Assembly (NCBI RefSeq): GCF_026339955.1
Contig: NZ_JAPEPW010000001.1
Location: 3,684,501-3,748,500, forward strand
DNA length: 64,000 nucleotides
Origin: Streptomyces sp. NBC_01549
GTDB lineage: Bacteria; Actinomycetota; Actinomycetes; Streptomycetales; Streptomycetaceae
Reading direction: 5' to 3'
The notes below the pieces were generated by a model. It searched no databases. It had not been told where the DNA came from and was given only the letters and a program-made list of their open reading frames with translations. Position 1 is the first letter of the stretch. Every line of letters starts with the position of its first letter. The position numbers were made by a program, and so were the translations under genes. Below are positions 9,362 through 18,258 of this stretch, in pieces.

Positions 9362-9712
9362 CCGGCGCCGAGCGTCCCTGAGGGTGCTCGCCTGTGTCTG
9401 CCGGGCCTGCGGCGGCGAGTGGGGTTTCGACGAGTCACGGGAACCGGGCGGCGGTACGCGGATGTGGGCGACCCTGCCGAGGGCGAGCGCGGCGGCGTAC
9501 GGCTCGGATGGGCTGTCCATCTCCGGCTGGAGGGAAGAGACCGACGAAAACTCCGGATTCTGCGACGGTGGACGCCATTCCTCGGTGAGGGTGGGCTGGC
9601 GCGCGCTGCCCGGTCTGGTTGGTGCCGACGTGGAGCTGCTTCCGGGCCGAAGGCTACATACCCCCGCCTCGCCCGCCGTTCGCGTCGCGAGCGGCGGGCT
9701 GCGGGGGAGGGG
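9362..9712. other. Gene-free stretch with a terminator hairpin
   Basis: No credible gene is seen. A hairpin at 9671-9699 (GCCCGCCG paired with CGGCGGGC) lies just beyond the stop of the esterase gene and would end its transcript. The rest may hold the promoter of the DUF397 gene. Confidence 0.5.
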
Positions 9713-10780
9713 CTACCGCTGGGGCAGCCGCGCGGTGAGGGTGTACAGCCGGGTGGTCTGCGACGCGCGCTGGTTGTCGTCGCTGACCAGCAGCAGCTCC
9801 AGTCGCCCGGCGTCGTCAATCCCGGTTACGGTGACGCCCTCGATGTTGTCCAGCAGCGGGTTCGGCTGGGCCTGCTTGGCGGTGGCGCCCAGCGACGGGC
9901 AGGAGCCGATGTCGGTCAGCAGCGTCTTGGCGGCGAGGCGCACGCCGGGCTGACCGGCCGTGACCGTCTCGACGAGGCTGACGTCGGAGGCGTGCCGCAG
10001 GTCGGCCAGGTACAGGCGGACGGTGTTGCCGACGTTGGGGGTGTAGCCGCGCTCCAGCACGATCAGTCGGCCGTCTCCGGTCGAGGTGATGTCGGAGATG
10101 TCCAGGCCCGCGTCGCTCTGGAAGGCGTACTGCGGGCCGAGCCGGAAGGAGTCGGAGTCACCGATCCGCTGCCAGGTCTGGAAGCGGCGGATATCGGCGC
10201 CGTCGCCGCTGAGCGCCCCCTCCATGGAGGCGACCAGCGTGTGGCCGCCTGGCAGCATCGCCAGTCCCTCGAAGGTCAGGTTGTGCGTGGCCCGCCCGGC
10301 CGGCGCCACCTTGAGGGCATCGGGCACCGGCAGGCTGTCGACGACGTGGCCGGAGCGGGTGAAGCGCAGGATGGACGGCTGGGTCTCGTCGGTGATCAGC
10401 CGGGTGCCGTCCCGGTCCACGACTACGGCCTCGGAGTCCACCTTCTGGCCGGCCGCCCCGGTCAGCGGCAGGACCGAGACCGGCTTCTTCGTCTGGGAGT
10501 CGAGGCTGAACAGATACGAGTCGTCGGCCACAGCGAGCAGCTGGCCGTTGGTGTCGCGGGTCAGCCCCGACAATTCAGCGACGGGCACGCCGGCGAACGT
10601 GGTCTTGTCCAACGTGTCGGAGAACCCGTCGATGGCTACCCGCGGCGAGCAGGCGTGGGCGGCATCCTGCGACGAGCCGTACTCGCCGCGCTCGCCATTC
10701 GGGTTGGCGTGCGCGGAGGGGGCGGTGACGACGAGCGCGGTCAACAGGGAAGCGGTGAGGGGCAGAAGGCGGAGGGACAC
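9713..10780 (-). CDS. Secreted phytase-like esterase (esterase-like activity of phytase family)
   Basis: A 355-aa protein from a GTG with AGGA 7 nt upstream. It begins with a Sec signal peptide (about residues 1-25, ending AHA). The body looks like a beta-propeller of the 'esterase-like activity of phytase' family: AELSGLTRD, VDSEAVVVDRDG, ITDETQPSILRF, NLTFEGLAMLPGG, LDISDITSTGDGRLIVLERGY and DNIEGVTVTGID. Regularly spaced acidic and Gly residues fit metal binding in a propeller. The likely role is extracellular phosphoester or ester hydrolysis; the true substrate is not known. It stands alone. Confidence 0.85.
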   Translation of the reverse strand: MSLRLLPLTASLLTALVVTAPSAHANPNGERGEYGSSQDAAHACSPRVAIDGFSDTLDKTTFAGVPVAELSGLTRDTNGQLLAVADDSYLFSLDSQTKKPVSVLPLTGAAGQKVDSEAVVVDRDGTRLITDETQPSILRFTRSGHVVDSLPVPDALKVAPAGRATHNLTFEGLAMLPGGHTLVASMEGALSGDGADIRRFQTWQRIGDSDSFRLGPQYAFQSDAGLDISDITSTGDGRLIVLERGYTPNVGNTVRLYLADLRHASDVSLVETVTAGQPGVRLAAKTLLTDIGSCPSLGATAKQAQPNPLLDNIEGVTVTGIDDAGRLELLLVSDDNQRASQTTRLYTLTARLPQR

Positions 10781-11398
10781 GGCAGGATCCTCTTAAGTCC
10801 GTTACGGGCAGCGCAATGTGATCTCATACTTATCTACGCGCGTCACTTCGCGGGTTACGCGATTGTAAAGACTCTTGGTGGAAGGCCGATCCGTGCGGAG
10901 TGCCGGGTTGTCCGCTGCCCGCATCGAGTTGGTCCAGGCCGATCCCGTTGTCAATGCGGAGGCTCCTCAAAGGCCCCGCGAGGTAGGCGACTTGCGGTCC
11001 GGCGCAGCAACTGCCGTCGCCGTCCGCGGGCCGCGCCGCCGGCTGCGAGCGCGGTCCGGTCGGTGCCGAAGGTGTCGCCGGCCTGGTGAAGGGCGGCGGA
11101 GAGCCGGTCCTCGAAGGGGTTGCCGGGGAGGTTGTCGGACGGATCGCTGTACTGGTCGACGGGCATACTGACTGCGGCTGCATGTCAGTTCACCGAATCC
11201 CCCGACTTCTACCTGTCGCTCCGCTACCGGGGTGGCGCCTTCCGCGTGACCGTCTACGTTCGTCACCGACTGGTACTGACCAGGTGAGTTCACTCGACCC
11301 TCACTCCGTATACCGATCGAGCCCCTGAACGGACCGTTCCCGGTCGATTACAGTGCTGTACTCGCGGACGTACGGTCGGTGCCTGGGGAGGTCTCTCG
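10781..11398. other. Intergenic region with a gene remnant
   Basis: This region holds the promoter of the esterase gene (left), the minus-strand remnant listed at 10951-11166, and the start region of the ADP-ribosylglycohydrolase homologue (GGGGAGG at 11385-11391). I see no intact gene. Confidence 0.5.
10951..11166 (-). pseudogene. N-terminal remnant of an anti-sigma-like membrane protein
   Basis: The first 55 or so residues (NPFEDRLSAALHQAGDTF, then a segment ending RGRRRQLLRRTA) look like the cytoplasmic start of membrane proteins often encoded after SigE-type sigma factors in Streptomyces. In those proteins the Arg-rich segment is followed by a transmembrane helix. Here the frame instead runs into unrelated sequence and stops after 71 codons, so the membrane and outer parts are missing. 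The match is from memory of the family, hence moderate confidence. No sigma factor gene lies upstream. Confidence 0.4.
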
Positions 11399-12514
11399 GT
11401 GGGTGCGACAGCCGGTACCGTCTGGGGCCGTGCGGAGCAGCAGGACTTCCGCAGCCGGGTACGCGGGACGCTGCTGGGCGCGGCCGTCGGGGACGCCCTG
11501 GGGACGCCGGTCGACGGGCTCACCCTGGAGCAGATCCGGGAGGCCCACGGCGCGGAGGGGCTTGTCGACCTCGCCTTCGGGCACGGGCGGCGCGGCTCGG
11601 TCACCCACCTCACCCAGCTCACCCTCTTCACCCTCGACGGTCTGATACGCGCCCAGGTACGCCGTGACACCGGCGCCTGGCATCCGCCCACCGACCTTCA
11701 CCGGGCCTACCGCCGCTGGGCGGCCACCCAGAGCGACTGGGGCCCCGACGAGCGCCGCAAGGACGACGGCTGGCTGGCCCGTGAGGAGTGGCTGTACGCC
11801 CGCCGGGACCCGGCCCGCTCCTGCCTGATCGGCTTCGGCGACGACGTCATGGGCACGCTGGAGGCGCCCAAGAACCCCGGCGAGCCCGGTCCCGAGGCCG
11901 CCGCCCGCTCCGCGCCCTTCGGACTGCTCGTCGGCTGGGAGCCGCAGCTCGTGATGCAGCTCGCCGTCGAGTGCGCCGCGCAGACGCACGGGCACCCCAC
12001 GGCGTACCTGGCGGCGGGCGCGTACGCCGTCATCGTGCACGCGCTGGCTCGCGGCGAGAGCCTCGACGGGGCGGTGCAGCGGGCGCTGGCGATCCTCGCG
12101 GTGCGGCCGGGGCAGCAGCCCGTCGCGGACGCGCTCCAGCATGCGCTGGGGGCCGTGCGGCAGGGGATGCCGACGCCGGGGCGGGTGGAGGAGCTCGCCG
12201 GGGACGGTACGGCGGAGGGGTTGCTCGCGGTCGCCGTGTACTGCGCGTTGGTGGGGGAGGACATCCGGCACGGCCTGTGCCTCGCGGTGAACCAGGGTGG
12301 GCCCTCCGGGGTGGCCGGTGCGCTCACCGGGGGGCTGCTCGGCGCCCTGCACGGCGAGACGGCCCTGCCGCCGGCCTGGCTGACCGAGCTGGAGGGCCGT
12401 CCCACGATGCTGGTCCTGGCGGACGACTTCGCCATGGAGATGACGCAGGGCCCGGCCCTGCACGGACCGGGCGGTTCCGCCCCGGGCTGGCTGGCCCGTT
12501 ACCCGAGGGCCTGA
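11399..12514 (+). CDS. ADP-ribosylglycohydrolase-fold protein, probably inactive
   Basis: A 371-aa protein from a GTG after GGGGAGG. The start RGTLLGAAVGDALGTP and the later all-helical pattern match the ADP-ribosylglycohydrolase (DraG/ARH) family, which removes ADP-ribose from proteins using two Mg ions. Active members carry TDDT near the start and a GGD(S/T)DT motif near the end as metal ligands. Here the first is T69-H-L-T and the second reads NQGGPSGVAGAL, so both Asp clusters are lost. The protein may bind ADP-ribose or a nucleotide without hydrolysis. The hairpin overlapping its stop codon is a good terminator. It seems monocistronic. Confidence 0.8.
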   Translation: MGATAGTVWGRAEQQDFRSRVRGTLLGAAVGDALGTPVDGLTLEQIREAHGAEGLVDLAFGHGRRGSVTHLTQLTLFTLDGLIRAQVRRDTGAWHPPTDLHRAYRRWAATQSDWGPDERRKDDGWLAREEWLYARRDPARSCLIGFGDDVMGTLEAPKNPGEPGPEAAARSAPFGLLVGWEPQLVMQLAVECAAQTHGHPTAYLAAGAYAVIVHALARGESLDGAVQRALAILAVRPGQQPVADALQHALGAVRQGMPTPGRVEELAGDGTAEGLLAVAVYCALVGEDIRHGLCLAVNQGGPSGVAGALTGGLLGALHGETALPPAWLTELEGRPTMLVLADDFAMEMTQGPALHGPGGSAPGWLARYPRA

Positions 12515-12538
12515 GGCGGGGGCGAAGCCCCGCCTCAG
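12511..12538 (+). terminator. Hairpin terminator after the ARH-like gene
   Basis: CTGAGGCGGGG and CCCCGCCTCAG form a perfect 11-bp stem with a 6-nt loop, overlapping the TGA stop of the upstream gene. It has no T-run, which is usual in this type of genome. Confidence 0.7.
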
Positions 12539-12588
12539 GGGCGCGGGGAACTGCGCGACCAGCCCCCACCGGTCCGCAGCCGAACGAC
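12537..12588. repeat. Streptomyces intergenic repeat-like sequence
   Basis: AGGGGCGCGGGGAACTGCGC followed by GACCAGCCCCCACC and a CCGCAGCCGA end is a sequence I recognise as recurring between genes in many Streptomyces genomes, usually after a stop codon. Only one copy is in this window, so its repetition cannot be shown here. Confidence 0.5.
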
Positions 12589-12647
12589 GTCCCCGCTTGA
12601 GGACCCCGCAGGCCGGCAGCCGTACGACTGCCGGCCGGCGGAGGTTC

Positions 12648-14228
12648 TCAGACGCCGGACGGGCTGGCGGTGCCGGCCCCGTCCGCGGCTTCCGCCGGCG
12701 CCGGGATCGCCGCGGCCGCGGCCCCGTCCCCGTCGTCGTCCGTGTTGATCTTCTCGATGATCGCGTCCCGCTCCGGCGTGTCCTCGGGCTTGAGGAAGCC
12801 GATCAGGATGTACAGGACGAGGGAGATGGCCATCGGGAGGGAGACCTGGTACTCCAGCTTCACATCCGTGCGCTGGGAGAAGTCCAGGTGGTAGTTGACG
12901 AAGAAGAACGCGAGCAGACCACAGGCCCAGCTGGTGAGCGCCGCCGTCGGGCCGGACTTACGGAACGGTCGCAGCAGGCCCAGGATGAACGGGATCGCGA
13001 TCGGACCCATGAGTCCCGCCACCCATTTGATGACGACCGTGATGATGTCCTTGAAGGTGGGCGAGTTGACCTGCGTCGCCACCGCCATCGAGAACCCGAG
13101 GAAGGCGACGGTCGTGACCCGCCCCGCGATGAGGCCGGCCCTGGTGTCCCAGCTGCGCGCGGCCTTGGAGAGGACCGGGGCCACGTCCCGGGTGAAGACG
13201 GCGGCGATGGCGTTGGCGTCCGACGAGCACATGGCCATCGTGTGCGAGAAGAAGCCGACCACGACCAGGCCCAGCAACCCGTGGGGCAGGAGCTGTTCGG
13301 TCATCAGACCGTACGCGTCCGAGCCGTCCGGCTTCTTCGCCGTGACGAGGAGCGGCGACAGCCACATCGGGATGAAAAGGATCACCGGCCACACGAACCA
13401 GAGCGCGGCGGACAGGAAGGCCGACTTCGTGGCCTGCTTGGCGCTGCCCGTCGCCATGTAGCGCTGGGCCTGGTTCCACATCCCGCCGTTGTACTCGAAC
13501 AGCTTGATGAACAGGTACGCGATGAAGAAGACGGTGAGGTACGGGCCCGCGAAGCCGTTCGCGTGACCGTGCAGCTTCGGCGAGTCCAGCGCCTTGGACA
13601 GACCTCCCTGGTCGGAGATCTTGTTCAACGCGATGATCAGCATGGACAGACCCGCCAGCAACTGGATCACGAACTGGCCCAGTTCGGTCAGCGCGTCCGC
13701 CCACAGACCGCCGATCGTGCAGTACACGGCCGTGATGCCACCGGTGATGAGGATGCCCTGGGTGAGCGTGACCCCGGTGAAGACGCTGAGCAGGGTCGCG
13801 ATCGCCGCCCATTTCGCACCGACGTCCACGATCTTCAGGAGGATGCCGGACCAGGCGAGTGCCTGCTGTGTCGGCACGTTGTAGCGGTCCTTGAGGTATT
13901 CGAGGGGTGAGGCGACGTGCAGTCGGGAGCGGAGCCGGTTGAGCCGGGGCGCGAACAGTTTCGCGCCGAGCAGCACGCCGATGGCGATGGGCAGCGCCCA
14001 GGTGACGTACGAGGTGATGCCGTACGTGTACGCGATACCGGCGTACCCGGTGAACATCACCGCGCTGTAGCCCGACATGTGGTGCGAGATGCCGGACAGC
14101 CACCAGGGCATCTTGCCGCCCGCGGTGAAGAAGTCGCTGACGTCGTCCACACGCTTGTGGGACCAGACACCGATCGCGGTCATGACACCGAAGTACGCGA
14201 CCAGGACGGCCCAGTCGAAGCCGTTCAT
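12648..14228 (-). CDS. Sodium:solute symporter (SSS family)
   Basis: A 526-aa integral membrane protein with about 13 hydrophobic helices. The ATG has GGAGGGG 4 nt upstream. Family features include the N-terminal DFFTAGGKMPWWLSG motif, GYSAVMFTGYAGIAY, and FSHTMAMCSSDANAIAAVFTRD in the core helices. It should use the sodium gradient to import a small organic solute; the substrate cannot be read from sequence. The C-terminal tail is Asp/Ala-rich and cytoplasmic. It lies downstream of the SDR gene on the same strand, but a 355-nt gap suggests its own promoter. Confidence 0.92.
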   Translation of the reverse strand: MNGFDWAVLVAYFGVMTAIGVWSHKRVDDVSDFFTAGGKMPWWLSGISHHMSGYSAVMFTGYAGIAYTYGITSYVTWALPIAIGVLLGAKLFAPRLNRLRSRLHVASPLEYLKDRYNVPTQQALAWSGILLKIVDVGAKWAAIATLLSVFTGVTLTQGILITGGITAVYCTIGGLWADALTELGQFVIQLLAGLSMLIIALNKISDQGGLSKALDSPKLHGHANGFAGPYLTVFFIAYLFIKLFEYNGGMWNQAQRYMATGSAKQATKSAFLSAALWFVWPVILFIPMWLSPLLVTAKKPDGSDAYGLMTEQLLPHGLLGLVVVGFFSHTMAMCSSDANAIAAVFTRDVAPVLSKAARSWDTRAGLIAGRVTTVAFLGFSMAVATQVNSPTFKDIITVVIKWVAGLMGPIAIPFILGLLRPFRKSGPTAALTSWACGLLAFFFVNYHLDFSQRTDVKLEYQVSLPMAISLVLYILIGFLKPEDTPERDAIIEKINTDDDGDGAAAAAIPAPAEAADGAGTASPSGV

Positions 14229-14583
14229 GTGCCCCCTCCAGGGGTCCGCCTTGTGAACTTGCAGATACCGGACGGCACTTCGCCAGTACGCACATGGGCG
14301 GCGCCCCCGTGCGGGAGCGGGGACTTTGGGGATTGAACCGCCGTTCGGAGGGGGCGGTCAAGACCTTTCCCGGTCACAGATATGAACGCAGATCAGAAAG
14401 CAGAACGATTTTGCCTCCACTTTACCCGTACGGCTGTTGTCGTGCTCGTGACGTGGACCACACCATGAGCGGGCACTTCGTCAGACGACACGGCAAGGTC
14501 ACACCGACGAGTCGACAGACGTACGGGATGCGGGTCCCGCACGGCTGGGAAGGGACGGCCGACTGGTTCCGCCATCGGTACCG
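14229..14583. other. Gene-free stretch upstream of the symporter
   Basis: No gene is supported. It should hold the symporter promoter and the 3' end of the SDR transcript. AGATATGAACG and AGAACGATTTTG near 14379-14413 make a locally AT-rich patch, but no clear operator is seen. Confidence 0.4.
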
Positions 14584-15369
14584 CTAGCGCATGAGTTCGC
14601 CGGCGTTCACGAGCAGCGACTGCCCCGTGATCGCCCGTGCCCGGTCGGACGCCAGGAACACCGCGGCGTCCGCCACATCTCCGTCCGTGGCCAGCTCGGG
14701 CAGCGCCATCCGCTCGGTGAGCCGCTTCAGGACGTCCGCCTCCGGTACGCCCTCGGTGTGCGCCGTGAACTGGACGTACGCCTCGACGGGCGGCCCCCAC
14801 ATCCATCCGGGCAGCACGGTGTTCACGCGGACGCGATGGGGGCCCAGCTCCCTCGCCAACGAGTACATCGCGCTCGTCAGCGCGCCCTTGGATGCCGCGT
14901 ACGCGGCCTGCCGCACCTGGCTCGGCGCGGCCACCGACGACTGCGTCCCGATGATGACGACCGAGCCGCCGCACACCTTCAGCGCGGGCAGACAGGCCCG
15001 GGTCATCCGCAGGGTGCCCAGCAGATTCACGTCGATGACCGACTGCCAGGTGGTGAAATCCGCGTCCTCCAGGCCGCCGAAGTAGCTGTCCCAGGCGGCC
15101 ACATGCACCACCGCGTCGATCCGCCCGAACCGCTCCGTCGCCAGCTCCGCGAGCGCCTCGCACTGCTTCTCGTCCGTGATGTCCGTGGCCCGGTACGCCG
15201 TGTGCGCGCCGTCCGGGTCGAGCTCGGCCGCGGACGAGGCGAGATTGGCCTCCGTGCGCGCCCCCAGCACCGCGTTGCCCCCGTCCCGTACGACGGCCGC
15301 CGCGACCTGATGACCGAGCCCGGCCCCGACCCCCGAAACGACGACCGTCTTCCCCGCGAGCAGTGACAT
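14584..15369 (-). CDS. Short-chain dehydrogenase/reductase
   Basis: A 261-aa classical SDR. The cofactor motif is GVGAGLG at residues 13-19, then VHVAAWDS in place of the usual NNAG, the catalytic Ser in IGTQSSVAAPS, and YAASK as the Tyr-x3-Lys pair. ART at the end of strand 2 suggests NADP or NAD binding but does not settle it. The ATG follows GGGGAGG. It is divergent from the gene at 15518 with a 148-nt shared promoter, and the two probably serve one catabolic or tailoring step. The substrate is unknown. Confidence 0.92.
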   Translation of the reverse strand: MSLLAGKTVVVSGVGAGLGHQVAAAVVRDGGNAVLGARTEANLASSAAELDPDGAHTAYRATDITDEKQCEALAELATERFGRIDAVVHVAAWDSYFGGLEDADFTTWQSVIDVNLLGTLRMTRACLPALKVCGGSVVIIGTQSSVAAPSQVRQAAYAASKGALTSAMYSLARELGPHRVRVNTVLPGWMWGPPVEAYVQFTAHTEGVPEADVLKRLTERMALPELATDGDVADAAVFLASDRARAITGQSLLVNAGELMR

Positions 15370-15517
15370 CGGAAGCCTCCCCTTTTTTTGCGGCTCGGTT
15401 CGCCACCGGCGCGCCCCTTCGGCTCACTCGCCTTGGCTTGACTCTGGCGCATTGTCTGACTGAGCGTCAGAGTATGGGCGTCCGGCGGAGGAAGGAAGAG
15501 CGAGGAAGGGGATCGTC

Positions 15518-16357
15518 ATGTCGGAGGAGACTCGTAGCGAGGTGTACGCGGAACTGGCCGCCCTCGGCCCGTACGGCGTCCACCCGGGCCACGCCCTGAT
15601 CACCATGGTCGAACCGCACCCCGGCCACGAGTACGCGTACAACCGCTGGTACGAGGATGATCATTTCATCGCGGGAGCGATGGCCATGCCCTGGATGTAC
15701 GCGGGGCGACGCTGGGTGGCCACCCGCGACCTGCAACTCCTGCGCTACCCCGAGAAATCGGCGATCGCCCAGCCGGTCACCGCCGGCTGCTACCTCTCGA
15801 CGTACTGGGTCACCGAGGGCCGCTACGACGACCACATGAGGTGGACCGTCGGCATCAACAAACGGCTGAACCGCGACGGCCGGGTCTACCAGGACCGTAC
15901 GCACGTCTTCACGGCCTTCCAGGACCACGAGGCCACGGTGTACCGCGACGGCGCCGCGGGGCCCCGCGACTTCCACGCCCTGGACCACCCCTACGCGGGC
16001 CTCGTCCTCCAGGTCGTCGACGCCGACTCCGCCGCCGGGCGCGCCGAACTGCTGGAGTGGCTGCGCGCCCGCCACCTCCCCCGGCGCCTGGCGGGCTCCC
16101 CGGCCGCGATGGTGACCGTCTTCCGCCCCACCCCGCTCCCCGGCGACCGTATGACGTACGTGAAGCAGGTCGAGGGCGTCGACACCCGGCTGACCCTCCT
16201 GTGGTTCCTGGAGACGGACCCGAGGGAGTGCTGGGAGGACCACTTCGGGGGACTGGAGGAGGCGGTGGCCGAAGGAGGGTTGGGGAAGGTGGAGCTGGTG
16301 GCCCCCTTCGTCCCGACGGTGCCGGGGACCGATACGTATGTGGACCGGCTGAGGTAG
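15518..16357 (+). CDS. Conserved protein of unknown function, possible alpha/beta-barrel fold
   Basis: A 279-aa cytoplasmic protein with AAGGGG upstream of its ATG. Two similar halves seem present. HPGHEYAYNRWYEDDHF in the first half resembles dimeric alpha/beta-barrel proteins (EthD-like), which bind small hydrophobic compounds, and RPTPLPGDRMTYV near the end is beta-rich. I do not recognise a characterised member. Its divergent partner is an SDR oxidoreductase, so a role in metabolism of the same compound is plausible but inferred. A hairpin terminator follows at 16381. Confidence 0.75.
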   Translation: MSEETRSEVYAELAALGPYGVHPGHALITMVEPHPGHEYAYNRWYEDDHFIAGAMAMPWMYAGRRWVATRDLQLLRYPEKSAIAQPVTAGCYLSTYWVTEGRYDDHMRWTVGINKRLNRDGRVYQDRTHVFTAFQDHEATVYRDGAAGPRDFHALDHPYAGLVLQVVDADSAAGRAELLEWLRARHLPRRLAGSPAAMVTVFRPTPLPGDRMTYVKQVEGVDTRLTLLWFLETDPRECWEDHFGGLEEAVAEGGLGKVELVAPFVPTVPGTDTYVDRLR

Positions 16358-16380
16358 CGGGTCTGGCGCGGGAAAGCACC

Positions 16381-16421
16381 GAGCCCCCTCGGCCAGGACG
16401 GCGGGCCAGTCGAGAGGGCTC
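16381..16421 (+). terminator. Imperfect hairpin terminator
   Basis: GAGCCC-C-CTCG pairs with CGAG-A-GGGCTC, followed by TTTC, 24 nt after the upstream stop codon. Confidence 0.55.
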
Positions 16422-16519
16422 TTTCAGTGGTGCGTGTACCGCACGTGGTGCATGCGGTACCGGTGGTGCGTATGCGGTTGGTCGGTGCAGTTGTGGGTGG
16501 TGAGGTTGAGGGCGATGCA

Positions 16520-16729
16520 TCAGGCGAGGTCGAAAGCTCCCCGGCTGACCTCCGCCACGAAGGCGTTCCACGAGTTCGCGGGGAACGCCAGCGTGGGGCC
16601 GTCGGGGACCTTCGAGTCCCGTACGGCCAGGGCCGCGAGAAGCGGGGACTTGACCTCGATGCATGCGCCGTTGCCGGCCGAATACGAGGACTTCGTCCAC
16701 GTTTCCGTAGCACCCTGAAGAATTGCCAT
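16520..16729 (-). CDS. DUF397 domain protein paired with XRE regulator
   Basis: A 69-aa protein with the DUF397 pattern: TWTKSSYSAGNGACIEV, VRDSKVPDGP and FPANSWNAFV. The ATG at 16729 has GGAG 6 nt upstream; longer in-frame starts lack one. It lies 263 nt downstream of the XRE/DUF5753 gene on the same strand, the standard order for these pairs. In Streptomyces such pairs (WhiJ-like regulators with DUF397 partners) influence development, and the small protein is thought to modulate the regulator. The pairing is seen; the role is inference. Confidence 0.88.
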   Translation of the reverse strand: MAILQGATETWTKSSYSAGNGACIEVKSPLLAALAVRDSKVPDGPTLAFPANSWNAFVAEVSRGAFDLA

Positions 16730-16992
16730 TTTTGCTCCGGTAGCCAGTGTCGAGTTGCTGTCACGGCACTGCCGGTCCCTGCCGGAACCAGCGGTGCGGA
16801 TTGCGCCAACGTTGTTACGTGATGGCGTGATCGACGCTACTCGCCAACATCGGCGGGTGAAGCAGCCATTCACTCGACCGGGTGGCATATTCCAGTGGAG
16901 TCTTCCGTCCCGAGGTGGCGAAGGTGTAGCACCCGCGCCTTACTGGTCGGCAGCTCGGAGAATCGTTCCCCCGGATGCTGGTCCGCCCGAAT

Positions 16993-17850
16993 TCAGCGCG
17001 CGAACTCCTTCGCGATGTCCACGATGAACTGGCGCGACTGGTCGACGTTCAGGGCCTGGGCCCGCAGGTGTTCGTACATGACGCTGTACTTCTGCACGTC
17101 AGCGGCCTTCTCCAGATAGAGGTCACTGGTGACCCCCTCGATGTAGACGACGCTCGAATCGGCCGCGTCGGGGAACTCCAGGATCGCGTACTGGCCATTG
17201 AGACCGGGATGAGCCCCCACCTCGTACGGCAGCACCTGCACGGTGATGTGCGGGAGCTGGGACATCTCGGCGAGGTGCTCCAACTGCTCGCGCATCACCT
17301 GCCGGTTCCCGACCACCCGATGCAGGGCGGCCTCGTCGAGCACCGCCCAGAGGCGGAGAGGGGAGTCCTCGGTGGAGACACGTTCCTGCCGCCGCAGGCG
17401 CACCTGGACGCGTTTTTCGATGTCGGTCGTCGAAGTCTCCGGCAGTGCACCCTGGATGAGCGCCTCGGCGTAAGGGCGGGTCTGCAACAGGCCGGGCACG
17501 ATCTGGGGTTCGTAGGCGCGCAGAGACGCGGCGTCGGTTTCCAGCCCGATGTAGACGCTGTACGGGATGTCTCCGAAGGAGTGCCACCAGCCCTGCTGGC
17601 GCGAGTCCTTGGCCATCTGCATCAGGGAGTCGACGATCCGGTGGTCCTCGACCTCGTAGACCCCGCACAGATCGCGGACGTCGCGCTGGCTGATACTGCG
17701 CCGCCCGTTCTCCAGCCGGCTGATCTTCGACTGCGAGACCAGCAGTCGCTCGGCGACCTCTTCGGCCGTCATGCCCTTGAGCTCGCGGAGCCGGCGCAGC
17801 TCCTGGCCCAGCCGGCGCCGCCGGACGGTGGGATTGACATTGGACGCCAC
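16993..17850 (-). CDS. XRE family regulator with DUF5753 domain (WhiJ-like)
   Basis: A 285-aa protein. Residues 14-70 are a helix-turn-helix of the XRE type (LGQELRRLRELKGMTAEEVAE, then SQSKISRLENGRRSIS). The remainder matches DUF5753: YIGLETDAASLRAYEPQIVPGLLQT, RLRRQERV, LDEAALHR, and ITVQVLPYEVGAHPGLNG. This is the standard two-domain form found in many copies in Streptomyces. The GTG start has GGAGG about 10 nt upstream. A DUF397 partner follows downstream. It probably binds its own promoter and responds to a peptide or small molecule; its targets are unknown. Confidence 0.93.
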   Translation of the reverse strand: MASNVNPTVRRRRLGQELRRLRELKGMTAEEVAERLLVSQSKISRLENGRRSISQRDVRDLCGVYEVEDHRIVDSLMQMAKDSRQQGWWHSFGDIPYSVYIGLETDAASLRAYEPQIVPGLLQTRPYAEALIQGALPETSTTDIEKRVQVRLRRQERVSTEDSPLRLWAVLDEAALHRVVGNRQVMREQLEHLAEMSQLPHITVQVLPYEVGAHPGLNGQYAILEFPDAADSSVVYIEGVTSDLYLEKAADVQKYSVMYEHLRAQALNVDQSRQFIVDIAKEFAR

Positions 17851-18258
17851 GGGACGTGCACCTCCGGCTGCGGGCCTCTACTTTGCGTATCTGCTGTTGA
17901 GCAGACTGCCACCAAGGTGCGTTCTACCGCTGGAAAACACCGGATATGCGCTGGGTACACGCCAGTTCGGAGATCTGGCATACATATCACGCGGATCGTG
18001 TACGCGTACGTCGTCTTCACCCGTACCGCGCGCATATGCGCGGCGCCGGGAAATGCGGCCGCGCGGGGCGGTGGAGCCGTGTCGTCGTCCGGACGTACGG
18101 CCCCACCGTCCCGCGCGAGCCAGCGGCTCCCGAACCGGGTCTTGGGGACTGCGGTGCGGCGCTGGGGTCGTGCCTGCGGTGCGTGGCGGTGCTCTTCAGT
18201 GGTGCGTGGTCGTGCGTGGTGGTGCGTACGGTGCCTGGTGGCGCCGTGGGACTGCGGC
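17851..18258. other. Gene-free stretch with GTGCGTGG-rich sequence
   Basis: No supported gene. The part next to 17850 should be the XRE gene promoter. Around 18178-18240 a run of GTGCGTGG-like words repeats irregularly. Long overlapping open frames on both strands are codon-bias artefacts. Confidence 0.4.

Noticed and set aside
16436..16460. GTACCGCA / TGCGGTAC inverted repeat
   Set aside because: It lies between the end of the barrel-like gene and the end of the DUF397 gene, where an operator is unlikely; it may simply add to termination.
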